DNA of 64,000 nucleotides. Origin: Oligoflexia bacterium. Its GTDB lineage: Bacteria > Bdellovibrionota > Bacteriovoracia > Bacteriovoracales > Bacteriovoracaceae. A program made the position numbers and the translations under genes. The DNA lies in NCBI GenBank assembly GCA_024229115.1, contig JAAEST010000011.1, forward strand, positions 1-64,000, in the 5' to 3' direction. A model generated the notes under the pieces. The model saw nothing but the letters and a program-made list of their open reading frames with translations, was not told where the DNA came from and ran no database searches. Of the stretch, positions 8,974-15,158 are shown one piece after another (positions within the stretch are counted from its first letter, which is position 1; every line of letters starts with the position of its first letter).

Positions 8974-9465
8974 ATGGAAATGAGTGTTTGTGTTAGCGAT
9001 TACAACCCTGTGACTGGTAGATGGATGCAGAAGGATCCTGTGAATTTTGGTGGTGGAGATACGAATCTATTTCGCTATGTAAATAATAATCCTGTTAATT
9101 ATATTGACCCTGAAGGTGAAAGAATGACTGCGATAAATCGTCCAGGCTTTTATCGTTCAGGAGAGATTTTTACTGGTGGAGGAGGTGCTGTTGCTACTCC
9201 TATTTTCGTAGCTCCAATTGTTGACCAGATCATTAATGCTTATAATAAAGGTGATGAAAGAAAATTATCAGATAAAGAGTTAAAGAAGAGGGGCATTGAT
9301 GCTGAAAAGCTTAAAAAAGATTTTGGTTTCACTAAAGGAACTGGTGGAGCAGACTTATTCCTTGATAAGAAAACAGGAAAAATTAAAATTAAACCTAAAG
9401 ATGGTTCTGGTCCAGGTATTGATACTGGCCTAAACTGGAAAGATAAAAAATGTTCTTATCCATAG
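8974..9465 (+). CDS. Orphan Rhs tip resembling polymorphic toxin type 33
   Basis: 163 residues. The first 49 repeat the Rhs core end ([20 protein letters not shown], then [20 protein letters not shown]). The C-terminal part has the layout of the type-33 polymorphic toxin domain: a helix with [20 protein letters not shown], then [16 protein letters not shown] and [12 protein letters not shown] short Gly/Ala segment (about residues 62-75) could pass near a membrane. The biochemical target of this domain family is not something I can state. The next gene begins 9 bp later and carries a domain often found as a neighbour of such toxins. As with the other tip, the ATG has a TGnTATAAT box at 6 nt and no Shine-Dalgarno. 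Confidence 0.65.
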   Translation: MEMSVCVSDYNPVTGRWMQKDPVNFGGGDTNLFRYVNNNPVNYIDPEGERMTAINRPGFYRSGEIFTGGGGAVATPIFVAPIVDQIINAYNKGDERKLSDKELKKRGIDAEKLKKDFGFTKGTGGADLFLDKKTGKIKIKPKDGSGPGIDTGLNWKDKKCSYP

Positions 9466-9474
9466 GGAAAGATT

Positions 9475-9840
9475 ATGAGTGATTATAAATTAAAAGTCGG
9501 ACTCTATGTATTGACTTACGAAAAAGACTACAATGAAGTGACCAAGATTCTTGGTGTTCAACCTACTAGAGCTAAGAATAAGGGAGAAGGGATTTGCCAA
9601 AATGGAAACTGGTCATACGATATAGATGCAGAAGAAACACTTTCTAAGTCTATTAGGAAACTTTTTAGTGAACTTGATGATTCGAAGCTAAAGGAACTTT
9701 TAAACACTTTTGAGGCAGTTATTTCTGTAGTTCTAAAGTCTAATGATGGTGCACCTGAAATGTTTTTAGATAAAGATATTCTTAAAAAAATAGTAGATTT
9801 AGGTTTAGAAATTGATATTGATATTTATACTGCGTTATAG
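9475..9840 (+). CDS. DUF4279-type protein, candidate immunity to the type-33-like tip
   Basis: 121 residues, cytoplasmic. The pattern KILGVQPTRAKNKGEG, then NGNWSYDID, and the C-terminal GLEIDIDIYTAL fits the DUF4279 family (LGI.PT...G.....W ... L...DIY). GGGAAAGATT precedes ATG 9475. It follows the toxin-like tip directly, in the position of an immunity gene. Family assignment rests on motif memory; the immunity role is inferred from order and spacing. Confidence 0.65.
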   Translation: MSDYKLKVGLYVLTYEKDYNEVTKILGVQPTRAKNKGEGICQNGNWSYDIDAEETLSKSIRKLFSELDDSKLKELLNTFEAVISVVLKSNDGAPEMFLDKDILKKIVDLGLEIDIDIYTAL

Positions 9841-9849
9841 GTTAGTTCA

Positions 9850-10062
9850 TTGAGTGATATTGATGACTTTGATCTCTATAGCGTGACTCTATATGACGGA
9901 ACTACTCGTTATTTGAGAAGTAATACTAACAGTGTAAGTTCATTTGGAGAAGATATTTATATTGATGTTCATAATAATCAGATTAATCAAAACTTAGTAA
10001 TAAATGAACCTGCTAAGGTTAAATCATTTTTCGTTAAGTTATTTTACTATTTTCAAGTTTAG
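9850..10062 (+). CDS. Small hypothetical protein at the end of a tip cassette
   Basis: 70 residues from TTG 9850, nine bases after the previous stop. Acidic N-terminus (SDIDDFDLYSVTLYDG), then an Asn-rich beta-like section and a hydrophobic, aromatic C-terminus (VKSFFVKLFYYFQV). No family recognised. Its TAG is 4 bp before the left arm of repeat copy C, so it is the last gene of its cassette. It may be a shortened gene; a second immunity or accessory role is only a guess. Confidence 0.45.
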   Translation: MSDIDDFDLYSVTLYDGTTRYLRSNTNSVSSFGEDIYIDVHNNQINQNLVINEPAKVKSFFVKLFYYFQV

Positions 10063-10066
10063 TATC

Positions 10067-10156
10067 TTTAGCCAAAATCGGCTAAATATTGGCTAAAAAT
10101 TCCAAAAAAACCGCTAAAATACCCCTCGGATCCTCGGCCGTCCTAAACCTTGATCG
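10067..10156 (+). repeat. Inter-cassette repeat, copy C (best inverted arms)
   Basis: TTTAGCC - AAAATC - GGCTAAA (10067-10086) is a perfect inverted heptamer pair around a 6-bp centre, the geometry of a tyrosine-recombinase core site. Further heptamers lie at 10091 (GGCTAAA) and 10112 (CGCTAAA). The sequence then follows copy B through GGATCCTCGGCCG. Confidence 0.8.
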
Positions 10157-10165
10157 TGATATAAT
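10157..10165 (+). promoter_or_regulatory. Extended -10 box, broken tip C
   Basis: TGATATAAT, again 6 nt before an ATG (10172), identical in arrangement to tips A and B. Confidence 0.5.
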
Positions 10166-10171
10166 TGAACT

Positions 10172-10243
10172 ATGGAAATGAATGTTTGTGTTAGCGATTA
10201 CAACCCTGTGACAAAAGGGAGACAAAGTCTCCCTAGAACTTAA
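10172..10243 (+). pseudogene. Broken third Rhs tip start
   Basis: The start [14 protein letters not shown] repeats tips A and B, but identity stops abruptly after GATTACAACCCTGTGAC (10212). The frame then runs through the integrase terminator hairpin and ends at TAA 10241-10243 after 23 codons. This is a cassette whose body was lost, or the empty end of the array. Confidence 0.75.
10213..10234 (-). terminator. Rho-independent terminator of the recombinase gene
   Basis: AGGGAGAC (10216-10223), 3-nt loop, GTCTCCCT (10227-10234): a perfect 8-bp stem. On the minus strand it is followed by TTT, placed just after the recombinase stop. It begins exactly where similarity to the other tip copies ends. 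Confidence 0.75.
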
Positions 10244-11169
10244 AAATCGTAAGGTGATGGGTTAGATATATCGTGCGATTGAATATTTCCATATAAGTCT
10301 ACAGTCATTGTTATAGTTTTATGTCCTAGTATGGCTTTCAATTGATACATCTCTCCACCATTTTTCAAAAAATTGAATGCGAAAGAGTGTCTTAAAGAGT
10401 GGCATCCCCAGTTTTTGTTGTCTATTGGATAAGTTGTTCTGAATTTTTTTATTGTTCTATGGATATTCTGGCGATTTACTCTTTTGCCATTTTTGTCTTG
10501 AAATACAATTCCACATTTTTGATTTGCTTTTAAATCCTTCAACATTAATTTAAGTCCATTTGCCATATCTATGCTACGGGACTCACCATTCTTAGTGTGG
10601 TGAAATGTTATTCGATTAGTTTCAAAATCTATGTCTTCCCAGTTTAAATTTAAGACTTCTGATCTTCTTGCTCCGGTATGAATGAGTGTGTAGAGAAAGG
10701 AATAGAGAAATTCACTTTTATATTTTTTAGCGTTTTCTAGAATGCTTCTTATTTCATGTGTACTGAGGACAACCCTAGCTTTCTTAGGGGGACCATTTTG
10801 TTTGAACTTAATAGGAATAAGTATATTTGAATTTACTATTTTTTCGCTTTCCAACCATTTGAAAAATACGTTCAACTGACACTTTATGTGACACATGTTT
10901 TTATCAGTAAAATTGTTTTCAAGTTGATAGTTCTTTAACCATTTGTGAAGTTCATTCGTTTTTAACTCACTCGGAGTCTTTGCCCCAAAAGATATTAAAA
11001 AGTTCTTTAGATGGATTTTTCTTTCATTAAATTTAGAATTTTCATTTTCCAAAAAATGAATTTTGACGAGTGTTTTGATTTTTAAAAATTGATAATTGTA
11101 GATACTTCGATGTTTTAAGATATGCTCTATACCTTTTTTAGAATAGAACACTTTATCAAATTTATTCAT
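10240..11169 (-). CDS. Tyrosine recombinase (Xer/phage-integrase type)
   Basis: 309 residues, full length for the family. An N-terminal SAM-like core-binding domain covers about residues 30-115. The catalytic domain carries R168 (in HTGARRSEVL), K193 (HHTKNG), H257 and R260 (GCHSLRHSF), H283 (AILGHKTI) and the nucleophile Y293 (DLYGN), so all catalytic residues are present. GGAGG lies 7 nt before ATG. Known role: site-specific strand exchange at inverted arms with a 6-8 bp centre. It stands head-on to the Rhs tip array with the copy C repeat 28 bp beyond its stop, making it the natural candidate enzyme for cassette movement. That link is inferred; it could instead belong to an unrelated element. 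Confidence 0.9.
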   Translation of the reverse strand: MNKFDKVFYSKKGIEHILKHRSIYNYQFLKIKTLVKIHFLENENSKFNERKIHLKNFLISFGAKTPSELKTNELHKWLKNYQLENNFTDKNMCHIKCQLNVFFKWLESEKIVNSNILIPIKFKQNGPPKKARVVLSTHEIRSILENAKKYKSEFLYSFLYTLIHTGARRSEVLNLNWEDIDFETNRITFHHTKNGESRSIDMANGLKLMLKDLKANQKCGIVFQDKNGKRVNRQNIHRTIKKFRTTYPIDNKNWGCHSLRHSFAFNFLKNGGEMYQLKAILGHKTITMTVDLYGNIQSHDISNPSPYDF

Positions 11170-11223
11170 AATCAGCCTCCAGCTTGATCGTTAAGAATAA
11201 ATTTTAAAAGAATTTTTAAAGTT

Positions 11224-11715
11224 TTATGGAACCAGCTTCCACGTGTCGCAGATAGGGAGCTTATATTCTTTTTTGAAGCCGAATTTCCATGACTCGGTTG
11301 AGTCTTCTGAGAGCATCATGACTTCGATGTCCATTTTGAGAGGGATTTCGACAGTGCGAGTTTCGTATTCGACACAAACGTCGTCTTCCATGCGAACGCA
11401 GACTTCTTGGTCGTAAGATCTTTCAGATGAAAGGTAAGTTCCGATCTTGTCAGGAGTTCCGCCACGATTTGGGTATTTCTTTTTGGTACGGATTCTTTCA
11501 CCCATGACACATAGTTGATCGTAGGTAACTTCGATTCCTTCGATTAAGTATTTTGGGAACTTGGCAGACATATTGGCCGCTTGCGCGATTTGGTTCCAAG
11601 TGTACTTTGTTCCACCGCTGTCACCACCGACTCCTGTACCTGGCTTTGGCTCATCTGATTGGGCACAAATGATGAAGCTAAAGACTAATGTGAGGGCGAT
11701 GATAAATTGTTTCAT
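11224..11715 (-). CDS. Secreted protein of unknown function
   Basis: 163 residues with a signal peptide (MKQFIIALTLVFSFIICAQS), a short Gly-rich linker (GTGVGGDSGG), then an acidic domain with Cys pairs (VCVRMEDDVCVEYE and a C-terminal CDTW). No family recognised. Its start codon overlaps by one base the stop of the regulator upstream, so the two are probably co-transcribed. Two near-by Cys residues suggest disulfide bonding after export. Confidence 0.65.
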   Translation of the reverse strand: MKQFIIALTLVFSFIICAQSDEPKPGTGVGGDSGGTKYTWNQIAQAANMSAKFPKYLIEGIEVTYDQLCVMGERIRTKKKYPNRGGTPDKIGTYLSSERSYDQEVCVRMEDDVCVEYETRTVEIPLKMDIEVMMLSEDSTESWKFGFKKEYKLPICDTWKLVP

Positions 11716-12551
11716 TATTGTTTTAATCCAGTTCTATTTTCTAAAAGTGTGTCAGTTGATTGATAAGTGTAGGCCTTAAGCGTCCCCTTATTTTTAGGAT
11801 CACTGGCAAGTGCCGCCTTCTTTCTAAAAGCTTCTTGATCAATCTTAATCCATTCTTGGTAAGCTTCAGGTGTTAATCCATCAGCATAGAAACCTTGGTA
11901 GTTATTGCCAAGCTCATCAGCAAGCTCAGGTTTCCCAAAGCGATCAACAATATGGATACCCATTTGTTTAATACTCTCTGGAGAAAGGTTGGCTTGGTTT
12001 GGCCCAAGAATGTAAGTGTTCTTTTGGTTCTTTGCTTTTGAATTAAGAGTGACAAGAATTTCTTGTTGAAGCATTTTTTCAACAACCTTCTCGCCATAAC
12101 GTCCGTAATGAAAAGTAATATATTCAAGAGTCACTGAACCAGTTCCTGCAAGAAGATAAATCTCACAGAAGACAGGATCTTTTCTTAATTCAATATCAAC
12201 ATTAAGTTCATAACGAACACCTTCTTCTAAACTCTTTGGAAGGTTCTTCGTTAGGTAATCAGAAACAATAACTGGAACTTGTTTTAATATTTTTGAATCG
12301 TCTGTAGTTTTTAAAAGGACGCGATAAATTTTAAAGAGAGTTTGATAACCGGGTTTGTTCTGACCTTCGATTAATCTCTTTAAAGTTTTTTCATGGATAC
12401 CCATTTGAGAAGCAATAATACGAATACCTTTTTTCGGATCACGAAATTGCTTTAAGTGTGCCGAGATATCTTCAGCAACTTGTCTCTTGAGATGGTCATC
12501 GAGTGACAATCCTTGAGTTTTTGAATGTGTGTTCTGTGTTGAACTTTCCAT
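11715..12551 (-). CDS. HTH-type regulator-like protein
   Basis: 278 residues. Residues about 40-85 (GIRIIASQMGIHEKTLKRL, then EGQNKPGYQTLFKIYRVLL) read as a Cro/Xre-like helix-turn-helix. The remainder, with a second possible winged-helix-like part (about 130-200), resembles the regulator-like proteins common in Bdellovibrio relatives but I cannot name a family. It is translationally coupled to the downstream secreted protein (1-bp overlap), whose expression it may control. Confidence 0.6.
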   Translation of the reverse strand: MESSTQNTHSKTQGLSLDDHLKRQVAEDISAHLKQFRDPKKGIRIIASQMGIHEKTLKRLIEGQNKPGYQTLFKIYRVLLKTTDDSKILKQVPVIVSDYLTKNLPKSLEEGVRYELNVDIELRKDPVFCEIYLLAGTGSVTLEYITFHYGRYGEKVVEKMLQQEILVTLNSKAKNQKNTYILGPNQANLSPESIKQMGIHIVDRFGKPELADELGNNYQGFYADGLTPEAYQEWIKIDQEAFRKKAALASDPKNKGTLKAYTYQSTDTLLENRTGLKQ

Positions 12552-12629
12552 GTTGTTTTGCGTTAAATCCGTTCATTTCTTAACGAGATCATAACTATAC
12601 GACCAAATAAAACAAAAAATCTAGATAAT

Positions 12630-12960
12630 TTGACTAAAAGAGTCTGACATTTGGGATGATAGAAATAAATGAGGGGGAAAAAGGTTGGTGGCAAATGGGA
12701 AAAACCCACACTATGCCCAGATGCCACCACACATTTGGAAAATACTTTGGTATCAGAGACTGTTCGGCGAGACCCTGAACCTCAGATGGCGATTGCCGCG
12801 CCATAAAGGTCATTGCAGAGACTCAGTGACCTTCGAGATAAATTCTTAACCAAATGAAAAGCACTGACAAACAATCTTAACTAAACGATTAAAAAACCCA
12901 GACATTGTCTTTGTGTACGGCCTAATTTGTGGACAAACATTTTTTTGTCCTAAAAATTGC
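12630..12960 (+). ncRNA. Possible structured RNA in a 460-bp gene-free region
   Basis: 12552-13013 has no protein gene. Within it lie nested stems: TGGTGGCA (12687-12694) with TGCCACCA (12722-12729) enclosing TGGG-AAAAA-CCCA; AAGGTCA with TGACCTT around 12806-12832; GGTT/AACC ends that could close the whole (about 12683 and 12848). A GGACAAA...TTTGTCC hairpin (12931-12950) could end a transcript. TTGACT at 12630 with a weak GATGAT 19 bp on is a possible promoter. It does not match tmRNA, SRP RNA, RNase P or c-di-GMP riboswitch signatures that I know; a 6S-like RNA is conceivable. Strand is uncertain. Confidence 0.3.
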
Positions 12961-13013
12961 TAATGCAACCGAGCTATAGCTATAATTTTATTAGATTTTT
13001 ACGGAAGAAAAGA

Positions 13014-13100
13014 TGGTGCCCGAGGCCGGACTTGAACCGGCACGGCCTAACGGCCCGCGGATTTTAAATCCACTACGTCTACCAATTTCGTCACCCGGGC
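13014..13100 (-). tRNA. tRNA-Leu (anticodon UAA)
   Basis: On the minus strand the gene runs from GCCCGGG (13100) to an encoded CCA (13014). The 7-bp acceptor stem GCCCGGG/CTCGGGC closes; the T arm has GGTTCAAGTCC. The anticodon loop TTTAAAA gives UAA, and a long variable arm (GGGCCGTTAGGCC region) marks it as class II leucine tRNA. Length 87 nt. Confidence 0.95.
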
Positions 13101-13124
13101 ACATGGTAAGATCGAGGTTGAATT

Positions 13125-14669
13125 TTGAACTATTTATGTCGACTCTGTCAATTGTTTGTATTCGTCTTTTTCAGTTTTTTATTGGGATGTTCTCAGAAAA
13201 AAGTTACTGAAATAAAGACCGTTGTTGCACAACCTGTCTGGTTCAAAGGACCAGAAAGATTTAGTCATGTCCACAAAGACGGAACATATCCTGCTCATCC
13301 ATTCTTTGATTTGGTGCCTTATAAATCAAAAGAAGATAGAGGCATTAGTTACTTTATAGTCACGCCTGAAGATAGTCCTTATGGCTATGACTTCGATCTC
13401 GTTTCTGGTAAACGCTATCGCCGTTTTGACTACTGTGAACACGATGATATTTGGGAGCGCACTGATGATCCAATTGATCGTCCTCCCTTCAACTACGGAA
13501 TCGTTCCACGCATGCTCGATCAGCTTCGTCGCCCACAAGAAATTCTTGTCTTTAGTAATAAGAAATATTTAAAGACCGACTTTACTAACGTCGAGAGTCA
13601 AAGAGCGGTCGTCGTTGGTGGCCTGGTAGTTCAATACTGTAGCGATTATCCATGTAAGTCACGAGAGCATTGGCTTTCAAAGCTTGTCCTCGTGGGAGTG
13701 AATCCTTTTGATCCGCAATATGGCAAGATTAAGACCCTCTTACAGCTCAAGAAGAAAGTACGTTGGTCATATGTGAGGGCCTTTCTTGAAAATGGTTTTG
13801 GAAGGTCGACAACTGGTCCTAAGAATGAACCAGCATATCGAATCATCAGTGAAATAGAAGGGAGTCAGGCCTTTCGTTATGCTACTAAGAAAGGAGAAGT
13901 CTTTTCTTTTGATCAGCTCAATCAGATGAGAAGAAGTTGTGCTCAACTCTATGACTATGTTTGGAACTCAATAAAAGTTGTTCGTAAGAATCAAACGAGT
14001 CCTGAGTCTGAGCTTGCTAAAGAAAAGAAGAGAATTGAGCGAATTAATGACATTAAGAACTTTGGTGTGAGTCGTTTTGAGAATATGGAATTCACAACCA
14101 AGAAAGAAGCTCAAAAAGAAGTGAAGGAGCTCAATAGAACAAAAGATTTTGCAGCCTTCTTTAATGACTTCTACCATCGCTATGGAACTCGTTATCAAAC
14201 TTGTACGAAGTTTGTACGGCCGGCCACCATTAATGATGATAAAGATCGTTTTTGGTTCTTCACTTACATAACAAATTACTTCAATCTTGAAGGGCTAGGA
14301 ATGTACTATCTTTGTTACAAGAAAACATGGGTGGAAAATCCAAGGCTTTCTAATGGAAAGCGTCGTTATCAATTAAATCAAAAAAGAAATTGTTTGCTCC
14401 ACCAATTAGATAATGCCTTTGAACAGGCCATTACAATTATGGCCGGACTGCATAACTCTTCAAGAGAGCATTACCGCTTTATCGAATACGATAATGGTAT
14501 TGGCGGTAGCCATGAAAAAATGTATTCTTGGGTTTACTCAAATGGGAAGGAACTTGGCTGTCAGTCTAAGAGATATCGTCGAGAGAAAAGATCTGTCTTC
14601 CCAGCTGATATAACTTGGAAAAGTTTTTCTACTGACTTTAGAAAAACTCGTTATGACGTAATAAGGTAA
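13125..14669 (+). CDS. Large lipoprotein at the head of a complex-I-like operon
   Basis: 514 residues from TTG 13125, chosen because GAGGT lies at 13114-13118 and a lipoprotein signal follows (VFFSFLLGC, Cys22). The mature protein is basic, rich in aromatic residues, with scattered Cys (YCSDYPC, RRSCAQLYD, CQSKRYRREK). No family recognised. It ends 3 bp before the start of the NuoB-like gene and is surely co-transcribed with it. An outer- or periplasm-facing anchored partner for the following proteins is possible but nothing in the sequence shows it. Confidence 0.7.
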   Translation: MNYLCRLCQLFVFVFFSFLLGCSQKKVTEIKTVVAQPVWFKGPERFSHVHKDGTYPAHPFFDLVPYKSKEDRGISYFIVTPEDSPYGYDFDLVSGKRYRRFDYCEHDDIWERTDDPIDRPPFNYGIVPRMLDQLRRPQEILVFSNKKYLKTDFTNVESQRAVVVGGLVVQYCSDYPCKSREHWLSKLVLVGVNPFDPQYGKIKTLLQLKKKVRWSYVRAFLENGFGRSTTGPKNEPAYRIISEIEGSQAFRYATKKGEVFSFDQLNQMRRSCAQLYDYVWNSIKVVRKNQTSPESELAKEKKRIERINDIKNFGVSRFENMEFTTKKEAQKEVKELNRTKDFAAFFNDFYHRYGTRYQTCTKFVRPATINDDKDRFWFFTYITNYFNLEGLGMYYLCYKKTWVENPRLSNGKRRYQLNQKRNCLLHQLDNAFEQAITIMAGLHNSSREHYRFIEYDNGIGGSHEKMYSWVYSNGKELGCQSKRYRREKRSVFPADITWKSFSTDFRKTRYDVIR

Positions 14670-14672
14670 TTG

Positions 14673-15158
14673 ATGTCTGATCTATCATCACTTTCATTTG
14701 TTGATCGATTTCTTCGTAAAGAAAAGAGTCTTAATCTTAATCCTTTCTTTATTGGAAGTTGTTGTTGTTCACTTGAAGTTGAAAGTCATCAAGGTCAGCA
14801 CTCAAAGTTTCATGACAATAATTTCAATTTGCGTCCAAGTATCGAACACGATGTTCTTATCCTTTCGGGAAATATTAATTTTCGTAACAAAGATGAAATT
14901 CTAAGAATCTATAACGAACTTCCTGAAAAGAAATGGGTTGTGGTCGTTGGTGATTGTGCCATTAATGGTGGTGAGTTTGCTGATAGCTACGCCATAAATA
15001 CGGAAGTGAAAGATCTCTTTCCAGTAGATGTCTATATTCATGGAGCTCCTCCAAGACCGGAAGATCTTGATATTGGTTTTAGTTTACTCAAGCAGAAAGT
15101 CCTACAAGACGATTATGCGGCCAAACCATTGCCAAAGAAGGAGACGAAGAGTGAGTAG
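14673..15158 (+). CDS. NuoB-like / hydrogenase-small-subunit-like protein, one cluster ligand missing
   Basis: 161 residues from ATG 14673 (AAGG 7 nt upstream). It follows the NuoB layout: GSCCCSLE (Cys30-32), HDVLILSGNI, KKWVVVVGDCAINGG (Cys95), then PVDVYIHGAPPRPED. In NuoB the last motif is PGCPPRPE, whose Cys is the fourth ligand of the N2 [4Fe-4S] cluster. Here it is Ala125. Two adjacent Cys plus Cys95 remain, with an extra Cys in the first motif. The cluster may be lost, or Cys30/31/32 may compensate. The stop overlaps the next gene by 8 bp. Confidence 0.8.
   Translation: MSDLSSLSFVDRFLRKEKSLNLNPFFIGSCCCSLEVESHQGQHSKFHDNNFNLRPSIEHDVLILSGNINFRNKDEILRIYNELPEKKWVVVVGDCAINGGEFADSYAINTEVKDLFPVDVYIHGAPPRPEDLDIGFSLLKQKVLQDDYAAKPLPKKETKSE

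Noticed and set aside
12679-12860. tmRNA, SRP RNA or c-di-GMP riboswitch
   Set aside because: None of their diagnostic sequences (tag-peptide region, GGAAG/AGCA loop pair, GEMM core) is present.
10172-13100. Integrated element between copy C and tRNA-Leu with the tRNA as attachment site
   Set aside because: The tRNA 3' end is 1.8 kb from the recombinase and no direct repeat of the tRNA end was seen elsewhere in the window.
13013-13210. Short plus-strand frame beginning MVPEAGLEPARPNGPR
   Set aside because: It is the known spurious translation across a tRNA gene, here tRNA-Leu.
15028-15150. Upstream extension of the NuoCD-like gene from an earlier ATG
   Set aside because: The extra 41 residues overlap the NuoB-like gene and have no family similarity, while GTG 15151 has AAGGAG at the right distance.
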